Shown in pieces: positions 14,544-23,657 of a DNA stretch of 41,280 bases. The DNA comes from an uncultured bacterium (GTDB taxonomy: Bacteria; Cyanobacteriota; Vampirovibrionia; Gastranaerophilales; Gastranaerophilaceae): the NCBI GenBank assembly GCA_902796305.1, contig CADBOJ010000085.1, forward strand, positions 1 to 41,280, given 5' to 3'. The notes beneath the pieces are model-generated. The model was not told the origin of the DNA. It saw nothing but the letters and a program-made list of their open reading frames with translations, and did not search any database. The position numbers and the translations under genes were made by a program. How positions within the stretch are numbered: the first letter of the stretch is position 1; each line of letters opens with the position of its first letter.

Positions 14544-16454
14544 TTAAATCAAATACAATATTAAGCAAGAACCTATAGCAAAATTTTTCAATACTAATTT
14601 ACCGGATGCAGTAATTTCTGAATTAAATTGATCTATATCTTCATATATATTTGAATACATACCAACAACCTTTTTGTTTATACATAATTTTTTATCTATT
14701 GTAATAGAAATTTCATCTTTGTTATTGTCTAAGTTGAAACAAAAAAGATATTTGGCATTATTTTGTTCATCTAAATAAACCCAAGCTAAGGATAGACTAT
14801 CAGTTTTACATAGTCTTAATTTTGGCTGCTTAATTTTATTTTTTATTTTTTCATAAATTTCTCTCATTTCAAAAACAGAAGATAAAAATTCTTCATTATC
14901 GCCCCATTGATATGGTTTCTTCATCTGTTTTATATAATTAAAAGTATATTTTTCCTGCTTATCGGGTAATGATTCTCTTAACTCGTAACCCATGCCCATA
15001 TAACTTGGAAGGTCTAAAAAATAAGCACAAAACATCCTAACTTCATTTGCCAATGGTGATTGGTAAAATATATTATGTTCTTTTTTATCCGCATCATTTG
15101 TAAAAACACATATGCAAGGTGCAAACGGAAAATGCTTAGGATATACATTAATAAAATCTTTTATATGGTTTATATAATTTTCGTTTAGAATTCTATAGTT
15201 TAAATTTCCAAGAACAACATCAAATTCTTTATTTATCATATCCGTATATCCATCGATATAATATGTATTATAAAACGCCTCTGCAAGAGTCGCAAAATAA
15301 GGCGTGTTTTTCTGTATTGAATGTTTTAGCTCAGCCCAAAATTCTTTCTTTTTTACTTTTCCGATTGTTTTTGATGAATGAGAAATCTGATTATGGGCCA
15401 TATCTGCTCTTAAGAAATCAAAACCATATTCTTCCTGAATACTTTTATATTTTTTGATAAAATATTTCCATACTGTATATTCGGGTTTTGATGTTATAGG
15501 ATAACCACTCTCGTCAATTTTATACCATTTATAAGGAGTAGTACATCCCAAAATAACCGCATCTTTTGCTTTATTTTCAACTTTAAATTGAGCCCAATCA
15601 GTACTTTTATTGTGTATTATTTTATCAAATACAATGGGACGCATTGGTGCATGCTCTGCAACAGGAATTGTTTCAAAGCCAAAAGAGCGAATATATTTTA
15701 TTAACTCCAATCTTATTTTTTCCCATTTATCGGAATCATTACCAAAAATAATAGAGTGACGTAATTCTTCGCTAACACCATCACTATATAGTTTATTTAT
15801 ATCAAATTTTGTTGAGTAATTATTTTTCTTTTTTATAAATTCAATTATTTTTTCTTCTACTCCTAAATGTATATCATCATATATGACTTCAGGAGGAAAT
15901 AATTGAGATTTTTTTTGCTTGTTAAGTTTAATCCATTCAAAATATTTTGGATTTAAAAATACAATTTCTGAAAAACTATCAACATGTGGTAATACATCAA
16001 ATCCAACAGTTTTTCCAAGAGCATGCAGAAGATTTACTGTTAATTTCAATTGTTTTTCAGCTGTATTAAATCCTTCATCAATAAAATTTTTATCTAAAAA
16101 TTCATTAGAAATACGCCAACTATTCTGTACATATAAGCTACCCTCATGACCTGATTCAAAAAACGGCATTATATGAATTGCATTTTCACTAAAAGTTAGG
16201 GCATATTTTACTATATTTAAAAAACTTCCTGTAATTCTTGGATTTACACCTACTATTTTTGCTTTCTTAAACCAATCAGAATTTTTAAAACATTCAACCG
16301 GGCTTTTGATTAATTCATCACACTGATAGACTTGGTGGAATATTTTCCTTCCAAGTCTATCAATCAGAATGTTTTTAAAAGTAGTAATATCTATACTCAA
16401 TACATCTTTAGGGGAAATTTTTAAATAATTGGTATAGTTTCTGTTATAGTTCAT
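14544..16454 (-). CDS. GH13-like (alpha-amylase family) glycosidase or glycosyltransferase
   Basis: This 636-residue cytosolic-looking protein (no signal peptide) has GH13 TIM-barrel landmarks: ALTFSENAIHIMPFFESG (strand 2 region), GFDVLPHV (region I), GFDFLRADMAH (region II, nucleophile Asp near 351), TLAEAF (region III, acid Glu near 392) and VFTNDADKKEH (region IV, Asp near 456). The His normally before that Asp is not evident. A C-terminal beta domain (KYLFCFNLDNNKDEISITID) fits the family. Neighbouring GH13 relatives include sucrose phosphorylases; with a HAD of the sucrose-phosphatase type in the same operon, sugar-phosphate or glycoside metabolism is plausible but inferred. The ATG at 16454 lies 4 bases after the previous stop; an in-frame GTG at 16493 overlaps that gene. 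Confidence 0.78.
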   Translation of the reverse strand: MNYNRNYTNYLKISPKDVLSIDITTFKNILIDRLGRKIFHQVYQCDELIKSPVECFKNSDWFKKAKIVGVNPRITGSFLNIVKYALTFSENAIHIMPFFESGHEGSLYVQNSWRISNEFLDKNFIDEGFNTAEKQLKLTVNLLHALGKTVGFDVLPHVDSFSEIVFLNPKYFEWIKLNKQKKSQLFPPEVIYDDIHLGVEEKIIEFIKKKNNYSTKFDINKLYSDGVSEELRHSIIFGNDSDKWEKIRLELIKYIRSFGFETIPVAEHAPMRPIVFDKIIHNKSTDWAQFKVENKAKDAVILGCTTPYKWYKIDESGYPITSKPEYTVWKYFIKKYKSIQEEYGFDFLRADMAHNQISHSSKTIGKVKKKEFWAELKHSIQKNTPYFATLAEAFYNTYYIDGYTDMINKEFDVVLGNLNYRILNENYINHIKDFINVYPKHFPFAPCICVFTNDADKKEHNIFYQSPLANEVRMFCAYFLDLPSYMGMGYELRESLPDKQEKYTFNYIKQMKKPYQWGDNEEFLSSVFEMREIYEKIKNKIKQPKLRLCKTDSLSLAWVYLDEQNNAKYLFCFNLDNNKDEISITIDKKLCINKKVVGMYSNIYEDIDQFNSEITASGKLVLKNFAIGSCLILYLI

Positions 16455-16458
16455 ACTA

Positions 16459-17028
16459 TTATGAATTACCGAAAAGTTCTTCTTCTTCGGCACTAATAAT
16501 ATCTTTGTTTACTTGATGTACTTTGCTTCTAATTTCGGCAAGCATTTCAATAGCTTCCTTTTTCTTTGCATCCAGTTCTTTAATTGTTGCCTGTAATTCT
16601 TTATATTTCCTTAATAAATCCATTTTAGTACCCGTTAATTTTTTTATCTTATCACTACTATACAAACCTTCAATACTAAAGTCATCATTTACCATATCCG
16701 CTCTTTTTGCAGCCTCTGCTCTTTGAGGAGTTTGAGTTTGTTGTGAACTCTGTGAAGATTGAGTGGACGAAGAGCTATAACCTCCGTAACTTCCGCCGGA
16801 TCCAAATGAAATTGCATTTGATGTTCCTGCAAACGATACATTAGATAATAATGAATTTTTTAATTTAACGGAATCAATCTTACTTTTCTTTCCTGTTTCA
16901 TAAATACTTGTTCCTGTAAAACTTTGCAAATCACTTGTTTTTGATTTTAAATTTTTGAAATTGGCAAATTTTTGTTTTAAATGTTTTTTTGTAAACATTA
17001 AGCTGTTATCTTGTGTATTAATTGCCAT
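16459..17028 (-). CDS. Ser/Gly-rich coiled-coil protein with three F-x-G motifs
   Basis: This 189-residue protein has no recognised family. The N-terminal 80 residues are basic and carry SFTG (36-39), SFAG (65-68) and SFGSG (74-78). A Gly/Ser/Gln low-complexity segment follows (GGSYGGYSSSSTQSSQSSQQ), then an Ala/Arg stretch and a coiled coil (about 135-185: LLRKYKELQATIKELDAKKK...). It is translated between the radical SAM gene and the GH13-like gene with AAAGGGG as ribosome site and a 4-bp gap to GH13. The organisation suggests a structural, scaffold or substrate protein. It could be a target of the radical SAM enzyme upstream, but nothing in the sequence proves modification. Confidence 0.7.
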   Translation of the reverse strand: MAINTQDNSLMFTKKHLKQKFANFKNLKSKTSDLQSFTGTSIYETGKKSKIDSVKLKNSLLSNVSFAGTSNAISFGSGGSYGGYSSSSTQSSQSSQQTQTPQRAEAAKRADMVNDDFSIEGLYSSDKIKKLTGTKMDLLRKYKELQATIKELDAKKKEAIEMLAEIRSKVHQVNKDIISAEEEELFGNS

Positions 17029-17064
17029 TTTTGCTTCCCCTTTCTTTTTTATTTTAATATCTCT

Positions 17065-18336
17065 TTATAGCATTTGATTGTAGTGTCCAACTATAACGTT
17101 ATCTTTTTCTATTAGCATTTCTTGTTTAGAATTATGTATTGTATGTGGTATCACGGGAGTATATTCCATTTGTTCACTGTTTTCAAATATAAAATTAGCA
17201 TCATATACAAAAACCCCATCTTTGGCTGCGGTTATATAATTTAATTCTTGTGGTAACAGTAATTTCTGACCATCATTTAATTCAATTATTTTATTAGGAG
17301 CAACCAGAAAATTACTTTTGTAAAAACAACAACATCTTGAACATACAGGGAACTTTCCATGTTCGGCTAATTGTTTTCTGATTATATTTGCTTTATCATT
17401 ATTGAAAATTGTCCAAAAGTCTTCTTTCCTTAAATCACCAATTTCGTTGCAAATACAATTTGACACCTTGCCATCCGGAGTGATAGATGGGGACATCCAA
17501 GGAGTCGTACAAATTCTGTTTTTTCTAATTAACGATAAATCTTCTTCCAAATAATATTTTTTCATTTCTTCCAATGACAAGTGAGGAAAATCATATACTT
17601 TAGTCGGACTGTATGTTTTTCTTAATTTCTCAATTATTGAATATAATTTTTCGACATAATCTTCATTAAATTTATAAACTACTTTTGGTTTTAATTTAGT
17701 TGTATATTTTTTATTAAAGCATCTAACCCATTCTTTATTATTTTCTTTATCTAATTTATCAGATGAAAATTGCAAATGCTGAAAACCAATAAAAGATGGT
17801 CTGTATTTACGCATATATTTTACAAAATCAAGAATTTCATCTATGTTTTCCGGCAACATTACAAAATTAATACAAGTTCTTATTATTTTTTTACTTTTAT
17901 TTATTTCTTGTATCAATTTTAAGCATTCTTCTGACTTAGCAAAACTTCCCTTTGTATTTCTAATTTTATTATGTGTTTCACTTATACCATCAATACTCAA
18001 CGATAAACTTGCTTTTGCTTTAGCAATTGTTTCAAGATGTTCTTTTAAATAAAAACCGTTTGTAACAATATGAACTTTAAATTTTTTATCTGCAGCAGAC
18101 ATTAAAATTCTATCAAAATCTTTATGTAATAATGGTTCTCCGCCCATTAATGTAATTTGTGGTCTCGGTCTTATTGTCTTTATACTTTCAAAAAAATTAT
18201 CCCATTCTTCATATGTCATCTCTTGTAGTGTATTATTTTTGAAAGTTGCACCATATTGAGTGCACATATTACACGTCATATTGCATCTGTGAGTTAAATT
18301 AACAATAAATTCCATTTGAAAGGGTAATTTAAGCAT
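17065..18336 (-). CDS. Radical SAM/SPASM enzyme
   Basis: This 423-residue enzyme has the radical SAM cluster CNMTCNMC (C18, C22, C25) and MGGEPLLH (about 64-71) for SAM binding. A C-terminal SPASM/twitch region has CTTPWMSPSITPDG, then NCICNEIGD and CSRCCCFY, giving enough Cys for one or two auxiliary Fe-S clusters. Such enzymes modify peptides or activate other enzymes. Its start (AAAGGA, 8 bases upstream) overlaps the HAD gene by 8 bp, so the two are coupled. About 80 extra C-terminal residues follow the Cys cluster. The substrate is unknown; the adjacent Ser/Gly-rich protein is a possible but unproven partner. Confidence 0.88.
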   Translation of the reverse strand: MLKLPFQMEFIVNLTHRCNMTCNMCTQYGATFKNNTLQEMTYEEWDNFFESIKTIRPRPQITLMGGEPLLHKDFDRILMSAADKKFKVHIVTNGFYLKEHLETIAKAKASLSLSIDGISETHNKIRNTKGSFAKSEECLKLIQEINKSKKIIRTCINFVMLPENIDEILDFVKYMRKYRPSFIGFQHLQFSSDKLDKENNKEWVRCFNKKYTTKLKPKVVYKFNEDYVEKLYSIIEKLRKTYSPTKVYDFPHLSLEEMKKYYLEEDLSLIRKNRICTTPWMSPSITPDGKVSNCICNEIGDLRKEDFWTIFNNDKANIIRKQLAEHGKFPVCSRCCCFYKSNFLVAPNKIIELNDGQKLLLPQELNYITAAKDGVFVYDANFIFENSEQMEYTPVIPHTIHNSKQEMLIEKDNVIVGHYNQML

Positions 18337-19765
18337 ATAAAGATTCCTTTATTTCTTCTATTTTATTAAACAAATTTTTTATCTTCTCCATAAGCTTGTC
18401 GTATCTACTATTTAATAATGTATTTGCTTGACTTATTTCATTTAAAAGCTCCGCACCTAATGAATTTTTAAATTCTTCATTGTCGTTAGAATACATACTA
18501 ACAGCTTTTTTCACACCGTCTATTAAAGTATCACCTCTGCCATAATCAACATATATCGTTTTGCCGATATTATACTGATCTAATAAGTCTTGATTTTTTC
18601 TTATAAGATCTAAATCATGTTTTGTACCAACAACAATACTAATAATTGGAAGTTGCCTTAGAAGTTCTCTATTTTGTTTATTTTGTAAAAACTCACTATA
18701 TTGGTCTCTTGCAGGTATTTCTAAACCTAAAATATCTACGTAATTAAATATATTTAACATATCCTCATCATTTCCTGCATCACCTGCAACAATAACAAGG
18801 TCATTTGTCTTATTTCTGTATATATCTTCTACTTTTTTGTGAGTATCAATTAGTTTATTAATTTTTTTATTTTTCCAAAAGCCTTCCGTTGGATATGGCT
18901 TTATTGATAAAGACTGATAAGATTTACCGTATTCAACATCCCAATCTTCTTTGCAGTAACTCACGTTTGCATTAATATTATTACTTTTTAAAAATATTTC
19001 CAATTGTTTTTTGGTATATTCTACATTTGCATTATCAGAAAAAACTATGTATGGTGAATAATCATATCCTTCGTTAAAGGATGCAAAGCTATCTTTTAAA
19101 CCATCATTACATTCAAGCAGATACTGAAGGGAAATATCACCATAGTCTGTTGAATTTTTATTAATAGGGGATTCTATTACATTAATTGGTTTTTTATTGC
19201 TTGTTGGAGTTTTTGAAACTATACTTTGTATTTGTGGCAAAATTGAAGATGGATTCCATGTTAATTTTTTATTTAACTCATTTCTTTTGTGATTATCTAT
19301 AGATGTTTTTGGATAAGTACCGCCTTGTTTGTAAAAAATATCCTTACCATCGCATGTAATTAAAGAATCAGGCTTTGGTATATCCGCTCCCTGCTCTTTT
19401 AATTTATCAATAAAGTAATTAAATTCGGGTCTGTTTCTTCCTGTTGTTATAATAAAATTGAATTTATCGCCAAATTTATTTAAAAAATTTTGAAACGGGA
19501 AAAAGCAGTGATTAAATAAATTTTTAACTTCAGGATTATTCTTGTATGCATCATGGCAACAAATTTCTCTATGTTCAAAAGGCATATATGTACCGTCAAA
19601 ATCAGAATAAAGGGAAAAGTTGCCTGCACCAAATCTAATTTGTTTGCAAGATGTATTAATATCAGCAATACGCAAGATGCACCAACTATTTCTAATTAAA
19701 TATACCTTTAGACATTTAAACACAACATAAGCTATTTTCAAATAGAAAATTGGCAACAAATTCAT
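18329..19765 (-). CDS. HAD-superfamily phosphatase (sucrose-phosphatase-like), F-G-A-G motif
   Basis: HAD motifs are complete: YSDFDGTYMP (nucleophile Asp 55, acid Asp 57), ITTGRN (motif II), the Lys-containing region near KPYPTEG, and VVAGDAGNDEDML (motif IV). The large inserted cap and order match the HAD-IIB group, such as sucrose-phosphate phosphatase. A C-terminal helical tail (about 410-478) is extra. The N-terminus before the DFDGT motif contains IRFGAG (43-48), like the motif in neighbouring proteins. The ATG at 19765 has no SD. A TTG at 19675 would give a shorter start, MRIADINTSCKQIRFGAG, closer to the neighbours' pattern. It is the first gene of the leftward operon, divergent from the kinase-like gene. 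Confidence 0.8.
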   Translation of the reverse strand: MNLLPIFYLKIAYVVFKCLKVYLIRNSWCILRIADINTSCKQIRFGAGNFSLYSDFDGTYMPFEHREICCHDAYKNNPEVKNLFNHCFFPFQNFLNKFGDKFNFIITTGRNRPEFNYFIDKLKEQGADIPKPDSLITCDGKDIFYKQGGTYPKTSIDNHKRNELNKKLTWNPSSILPQIQSIVSKTPTSNKKPINVIESPINKNSTDYGDISLQYLLECNDGLKDSFASFNEGYDYSPYIVFSDNANVEYTKKQLEIFLKSNNINANVSYCKEDWDVEYGKSYQSLSIKPYPTEGFWKNKKINKLIDTHKKVEDIYRNKTNDLVIVAGDAGNDEDMLNIFNYVDILGLEIPARDQYSEFLQNKQNRELLRQLPIISIVVGTKHDLDLIRKNQDLLDQYNIGKTIYVDYGRGDTLIDGVKKAVSMYSNDNEEFKNSLGAELLNEISQANTLLNSRYDKLMEKIKNLFNKIEEIKESLYA

Positions 19766-19833
19766 AAATGTTTACATTAAACTAACAAAATATATTTTTT
19801 TGTGGTTTTATATAAGTAAACAGGGAGGTTGTG

Positions 19834-21648
19834 TTGAAAGTATCAAGTATTGTTAGTTTGCCTTATGGCTACTCTAAAAGGTCTTTAAATACTAAAATAA
19901 ATAAAAATGTCGGAACTTTCAATTCAATTAGAATTGCTCATAATGATACAGTTAGTTTTACCGGAATAAAGCCTAATATACCTGAATACACAAGAAACTA
20001 CGCAGATGAGTTTATTAATTTTTTAAATCCTATTTACGACAACTTAAGCCAATATGTTGATGATTATAGACAAGCTATTGGTAAGCAAGATGGGCAAATG
20101 GATAAAGACGAAATGAAATCATTTTTAAAAAAAAGTGATTCATCTTCTTATAAAGTAATGGGTGTTGGCACAAATTCTATATGTTACAAAATCCCGACTT
20201 CCAACGGACAAAATCTTGCTATCAGATTTTTTAGACCTGATGCTATGAATTTTGGCAACGACTCAACTTATGAAAAAGAAGCTTTTGCACTTAAGAAATT
20301 CGAAGAAACAGGCGTTAAAGATTCCCAAAAATTGATTGATATTTTTGAAAAAGATGGTAGGCATTATATTGTTACTAATTTAGTTACGGGTAAATCTCTA
20401 AACCCATCTGAAGGTAGGCTACTAACACCGGGTCAAACAAAAGATACTTTAAAAAAACTAACCTTAATGGATAAAAGCGGTTTTTTACAATATGATGCAC
20501 AAATAGATAATATATTTTACGATGGAAATACAGCTAAATTTATTGATTTTGGCGGTTTTACAATGTCTATTCAGGATAAGGCAACTTATGACGAATTGGC
20601 AAAAAAAGGTTTAGGATTTGATTATGGCTCATTTTATCCTAATTTCAGCGTCTTGAAAGAGGGCGATATAAAAAAATTTAATCTTGAAAATTTACTCAAA
20701 ACAACAAAACCGTACTTAGGTTTTTCAGATATTGATACAACTTGTATTTCAAGAAATTCAAACCCATATTTTAGTGCACTTTCAAATGTTGCAAATTTTG
20801 AATACAGAAGCATTTTTTATCATTTATACGATACAGCAAAAGTAAAAAGTGCAGATACCTCTAAAGAAATATTGATAAATTATTTAAAAACGAAAGGCAC
20901 AGAATATCATAAAACTATGTCAGGATACTTTGATAGTTTAGATACAAATGAAATTGCCCAAGCTTGCCAAATTGATAGTGACACAATTGCAAATAGAATT
21001 AAAAATGCATCGGATTATGAAAAAATGTTATCTAACTTACTATCCAAAGAAAATGTTGAAGAAAATGTCTTAAAAACAGAATTAGCTAAAATGCAAATAC
21101 GTTGGGTTTCAAATAATAAAAAAGAAGCAGCTCAAACTCAATTTGAAAGCTTAGTTTCTATGATAAGAAAATTTAAAGATCAAGATTCCGGAATATTAAC
21201 AAAGTATTACGATGATTCGCTATCATTTTTTGATAAATTAAAAGCAGGTATTTATCAAATACCAGAAGGAGCAAAAAGATTGGAACTTGATCCCGAATAT
21301 AATTTAGTTGAAAAACTATTTACAAAAACCGTTCAAGCCGCACAAGATACCGTAAAATCCGATACAGCAAAAGAGCAAATAAATAATATAAAGCAAAGTT
21401 CAAAAAGCGGAAAAATAATCGGTATAATAATAGGGGCATTTGCAGTTATTGGATCGGTATTTGCATACTTTAGACACCGCAATAAAAAAATGAAAAATGA
21501 TGAAGAATTAGATAAGTCAAATAAAGAACAAAAAAATAGCGCAGAAAAACAGCAAGAAACAATGCCTGAAACCAAAACCAATTATACAAATAAAACAAAT
21601 TTCAAAACTTATAATATGCAAGAATTTATGAATTCCGCTAAAAAGTAG
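19834..21648 (+). CDS. Protein-kinase-like membrane protein with F-T-G motif
   Basis: This protein of about 604 residues has an N-terminal leader with VSFTG (about 40-44). A kinase-like core follows, with a Gly-rich loop VMGVGTNSICYK (109-120), LAIRFF (129-134) where Arg takes the usual Lys place, an alpha-C-like YEKEAFALKKF, a hinge YIVTNLVTGKSL, the catalytic-loop pattern YDAQIDNIFY (Asp 222, Asn 227) and FIDFGG (Asp 239). A single membrane segment (about 527-547: IIGIIIGAFAVIGSVFAYF) is followed by a charged tail. It may be a membrane-anchored kinase or a pseudokinase. GGGAGG precedes; TTG at 19834 has better spacing than GTG at 19831. It is divergent from the HAD operon over about 65 bp. 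Confidence 0.72.
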   Translation: MKVSSIVSLPYGYSKRSLNTKINKNVGTFNSIRIAHNDTVSFTGIKPNIPEYTRNYADEFINFLNPIYDNLSQYVDDYRQAIGKQDGQMDKDEMKSFLKKSDSSSYKVMGVGTNSICYKIPTSNGQNLAIRFFRPDAMNFGNDSTYEKEAFALKKFEETGVKDSQKLIDIFEKDGRHYIVTNLVTGKSLNPSEGRLLTPGQTKDTLKKLTLMDKSGFLQYDAQIDNIFYDGNTAKFIDFGGFTMSIQDKATYDELAKKGLGFDYGSFYPNFSVLKEGDIKKFNLENLLKTTKPYLGFSDIDTTCISRNSNPYFSALSNVANFEYRSIFYHLYDTAKVKSADTSKEILINYLKTKGTEYHKTMSGYFDSLDTNEIAQACQIDSDTIANRIKNASDYEKMLSNLLSKENVEENVLKTELAKMQIRWVSNNKKEAAQTQFESLVSMIRKFKDQDSGILTKYYDDSLSFFDKLKAGIYQIPEGAKRLELDPEYNLVEKLFTKTVQAAQDTVKSDTAKEQINNIKQSSKSGKIIGIIIGAFAVIGSVFAYFRHRNKKMKNDEELDKSNKEQKNSAEKQQETMPETKTNYTNKTNFKTYNMQEFMNSAKK

Positions 21649-21753
21649 TTATCAAATAAATATCTTGTAAAACCAAAATCTTGAGAAATCTAAATTGCAT
21701 TCATCTGAAAAGAAATGTTTATATATAGTATAAAGTTGTCTTATGTTAATTTG

Positions 21754-21898
21754 TGTAAACTTGATACCCCCTCAAAATAACCAAAATATCAAGCAAATAA
21801 CCGATTTAGATTGGTCTCAATTTGTTGGTACTGTTGTGTTTTGACGTTTTTAAGTAATTTAGCAAGGGGTTCTAAGACTACGCCATCATGGGCCCCAT
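21754..21898 (-). repeat. About 145-bp dispersed repeat, copy 1
   Basis: This segment is closely similar to 23658-23801 (offset 1,904), with scattered substitutions and small indels. On the minus strand it encodes the C-terminus of a small frame and then a conserved noncoding end with TTGAGGGGGTATCAAG. Many differences between copies are silent, so the unit was once coding. It lies 154 bp after the stop of the calpain-like gene. Confidence 0.85.
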
Positions 21899-21932
21899 AT
21901 AATAGGTTTCGTTTATCTAAGCCTTTTTTCAT
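21789..21932 (-). pseudogene. 47-codon relic, C-terminus of a mobile-element protein
   Basis: The frame from an ATG at 21932 reads MKKGLDKRNLLYGAHDGVVL, continues KLLKNVKTQQYQQIETNLNR and stops at 21789. In the second repeat copy the same sequence is present with a frameshift and mostly synonymous changes (for example GAG/GAA, AAT/AAC, TAC/TAT), which shows that selection once acted on the protein. No SD is seen. It is probably the 3' end of a transposase or similar gene left by an inserted element; the family is not recognised. Confidence 0.5.
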
Positions 21933-21976
21933 GCGTGTGTATGTGGAGATGCAACCGCTTCGCTTTTGCCCTCTCG

Positions 21977-22003
21977 AAAAATGCAGGGTATCCTGCCTTT
22001 TTC
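21977..22003. terminator. Bidirectional terminator between kinase-like and calpain-like genes
   Basis: GCAGG-GTAT-CCTGC (21983-21996) has an A-run on the left and CTTTTT on the right, so each strand shows a stem followed by T residues. It lies between two convergent genes: about 56 bp after the calpain-like stop and about 330 bp after the kinase-like stop. The intervening 21649-21976 holds the repeat relic and nothing else recognised. Confidence 0.6.
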
Positions 22004-22051
22004 TCAGCAGAGTCCACCACCCACCAATTTAATTTAACAGTCAAAACAAAA

Positions 22052-23563
22052 TTAATTGATTTTTTGATGTGCTATACCAATACTTTTAACATACAAAAGC
22101 ATTTCTTCTTTAGTTAGTTTAACTTTTTTTGATGAATTATATGGATTTGTTAATATATACTCATATTCTCTTGTTTGACTATTTTGTTCTATTTTAAGAG
22201 AATAGGCATGACCCCCTATAAGTCCTTTTTCTTTATTAATCGGTTCAAACTCTGACATACCTTCAAAATTTTTGATTGAAGCAGAAAATAAATAAAATCC
22301 GTTATTCATCTCCGTTATTGAATCTAAAAGCTTTGGAGTTAATATTAATTTATGCGGTATTTCACTGCCATCGTGTCTTAAATACCCCGACAAGCCAAAA
22401 ATCTTATATGCATCAATAACATTACCATTGTCGCTTCTATAAAATAATGTGGGATTTTTTGTACAAACAAGTGGATTATTTTTATATTGTTTTTGCATAT
22501 CTTCAAATTTATATACAAAGTAAGTATCTGACTTATCTTTTAATTCAAGTTGACATTCTACATCATATCTAATATCCGACAATACATATTCAGGATCATC
22601 TATTGTATTACCCTGAGTAACAGATCTATATACCTCTTCCATTTTTTTTGCCATTTTCTCATTAATTGTACTTTCCAAATCATCACATGCGATTTTAGCA
22701 ATATAACTCATGATAAGATTAGCTATTGTAGCAGTTTTAGTACTGCACAATTCATCTTCATACAAAGATTCTAACAGTTTGATACCTTTTGAGCCTTTAA
22801 CATAATATTCTTGATTTTCTGCTTTATCTTCAGGTAAATTACCATCTAAGTCGGTAACAATTTGCTTAGTTCCTCTTGGGAATCTAACCGCCAGCTTTCC
22901 ATCATCAGTTTCAGAAAAACAATTTAAAACATATGCTTTATAAAACGGACTATCCCACATTGAACTAATTGCACAGAGAAAATAACAATCACCAATTTTA
23001 GGACTTTGAGAATAAAAATTTATTGGCGGAAATAAATTTAAATATGCATCAGCGCTTATCTTTAGTTTGTATTTTTGTCTTTCATTCATTTTTAAATAAA
23101 CACTATCGTTTATCTCAAAAAGATCCCCTGCAGCAGTTTTTTTCATTCCTTCATCTATCGAATTATAGCAAGGAATAAATAATTTTTTCATATCTTCTTT
23201 TTTTGTACCGCTTTTTAATGCCGAGAAATATAATTTCGCATTTTTCTTAAAGGTTTCATCATAATATGCATCGTCCCAACCTCTTAAAATATTAAACGGT
23301 AGTTCACCCTTTTGAACAAGTGACAGTATATCTAAGGCTAGAGCTTTGGATTCTTCATCAAATTTTGACTGCCCTGCATACTCTTTCAAATATGTAAAAC
23401 AATTATTTTGATCAGATATAGTATTATATACAGATTGTTTTTTAGAATATTCAAAACTATCTGGACAAATGGGATTATCGCTATTTTTTGCTTTGAAAAC
23501 AGGAGCGTTTTTTAAATTTTTATATATACTGAATAATTTTATGGTAATGGGTACAATTTTCAT
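22052..23563 (-). CDS. Calpain-like cysteine peptidase with F-K-A motif
   Basis: This 503-residue protein has the C2 (calpain) triad in order: SPKIGDCYFLCAISS (Cys 193), LIGGHAYSLKI (His 452) and ILTNPYN (Asn 473). Eukaryotic calpains show GDCWFLAA, HAYS and NPWG at these sites. No EF-hand or C2-like domain is evident; about 180 residues precede the active Cys. The leader contains VFKAK (22-26), resembling motifs in neighbouring proteins. There is no classical signal peptide. Calpains make limited cuts in proteins, so it may process a neighbour or a secreted target; this is inference. AAAGGA lies upstream of the ATG. The gene is bracketed by two copies of the 145-bp repeat, which suggests it arrived or was rearranged as a unit. 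Confidence 0.85.
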   Translation of the reverse strand: MKIVPITIKLFSIYKNLKNAPVFKAKNSDNPICPDSFEYSKKQSVYNTISDQNNCFTYLKEYAGQSKFDEESKALALDILSLVQKGELPFNILRGWDDAYYDETFKKNAKLYFSALKSGTKKEDMKKLFIPCYNSIDEGMKKTAAGDLFEINDSVYLKMNERQKYKLKISADAYLNLFPPINFYSQSPKIGDCYFLCAISSMWDSPFYKAYVLNCFSETDDGKLAVRFPRGTKQIVTDLDGNLPEDKAENQEYYVKGSKGIKLLESLYEDELCSTKTATIANLIMSYIAKIACDDLESTINEKMAKKMEEVYRSVTQGNTIDDPEYVLSDIRYDVECQLELKDKSDTYFVYKFEDMQKQYKNNPLVCTKNPTLFYRSDNGNVIDAYKIFGLSGYLRHDGSEIPHKLILTPKLLDSITEMNNGFYLFSASIKNFEGMSEFEPINKEKGLIGGHAYSLKIEQNSQTREYEYILTNPYNSSKKVKLTKEEMLLYVKSIGIAHQKIN

Positions 23564-23657
23564 ATATTTTATTCCTTTTTATATACAAAAATGCTAATTA
23601 ATATTATTTGCTAATTTAGAATAACTATTAAAAATTTATTATCAAAATATTAACTTC

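Noticed and set aside
16459-17028. Reading the Ser/Gly-rich protein as a classical RiPP precursor
   Set aside because: At 189 residues with a long coiled coil and no leader/core arrangement or repeated core peptides, it does not resemble known precursors. Only a general substrate hypothesis is kept.
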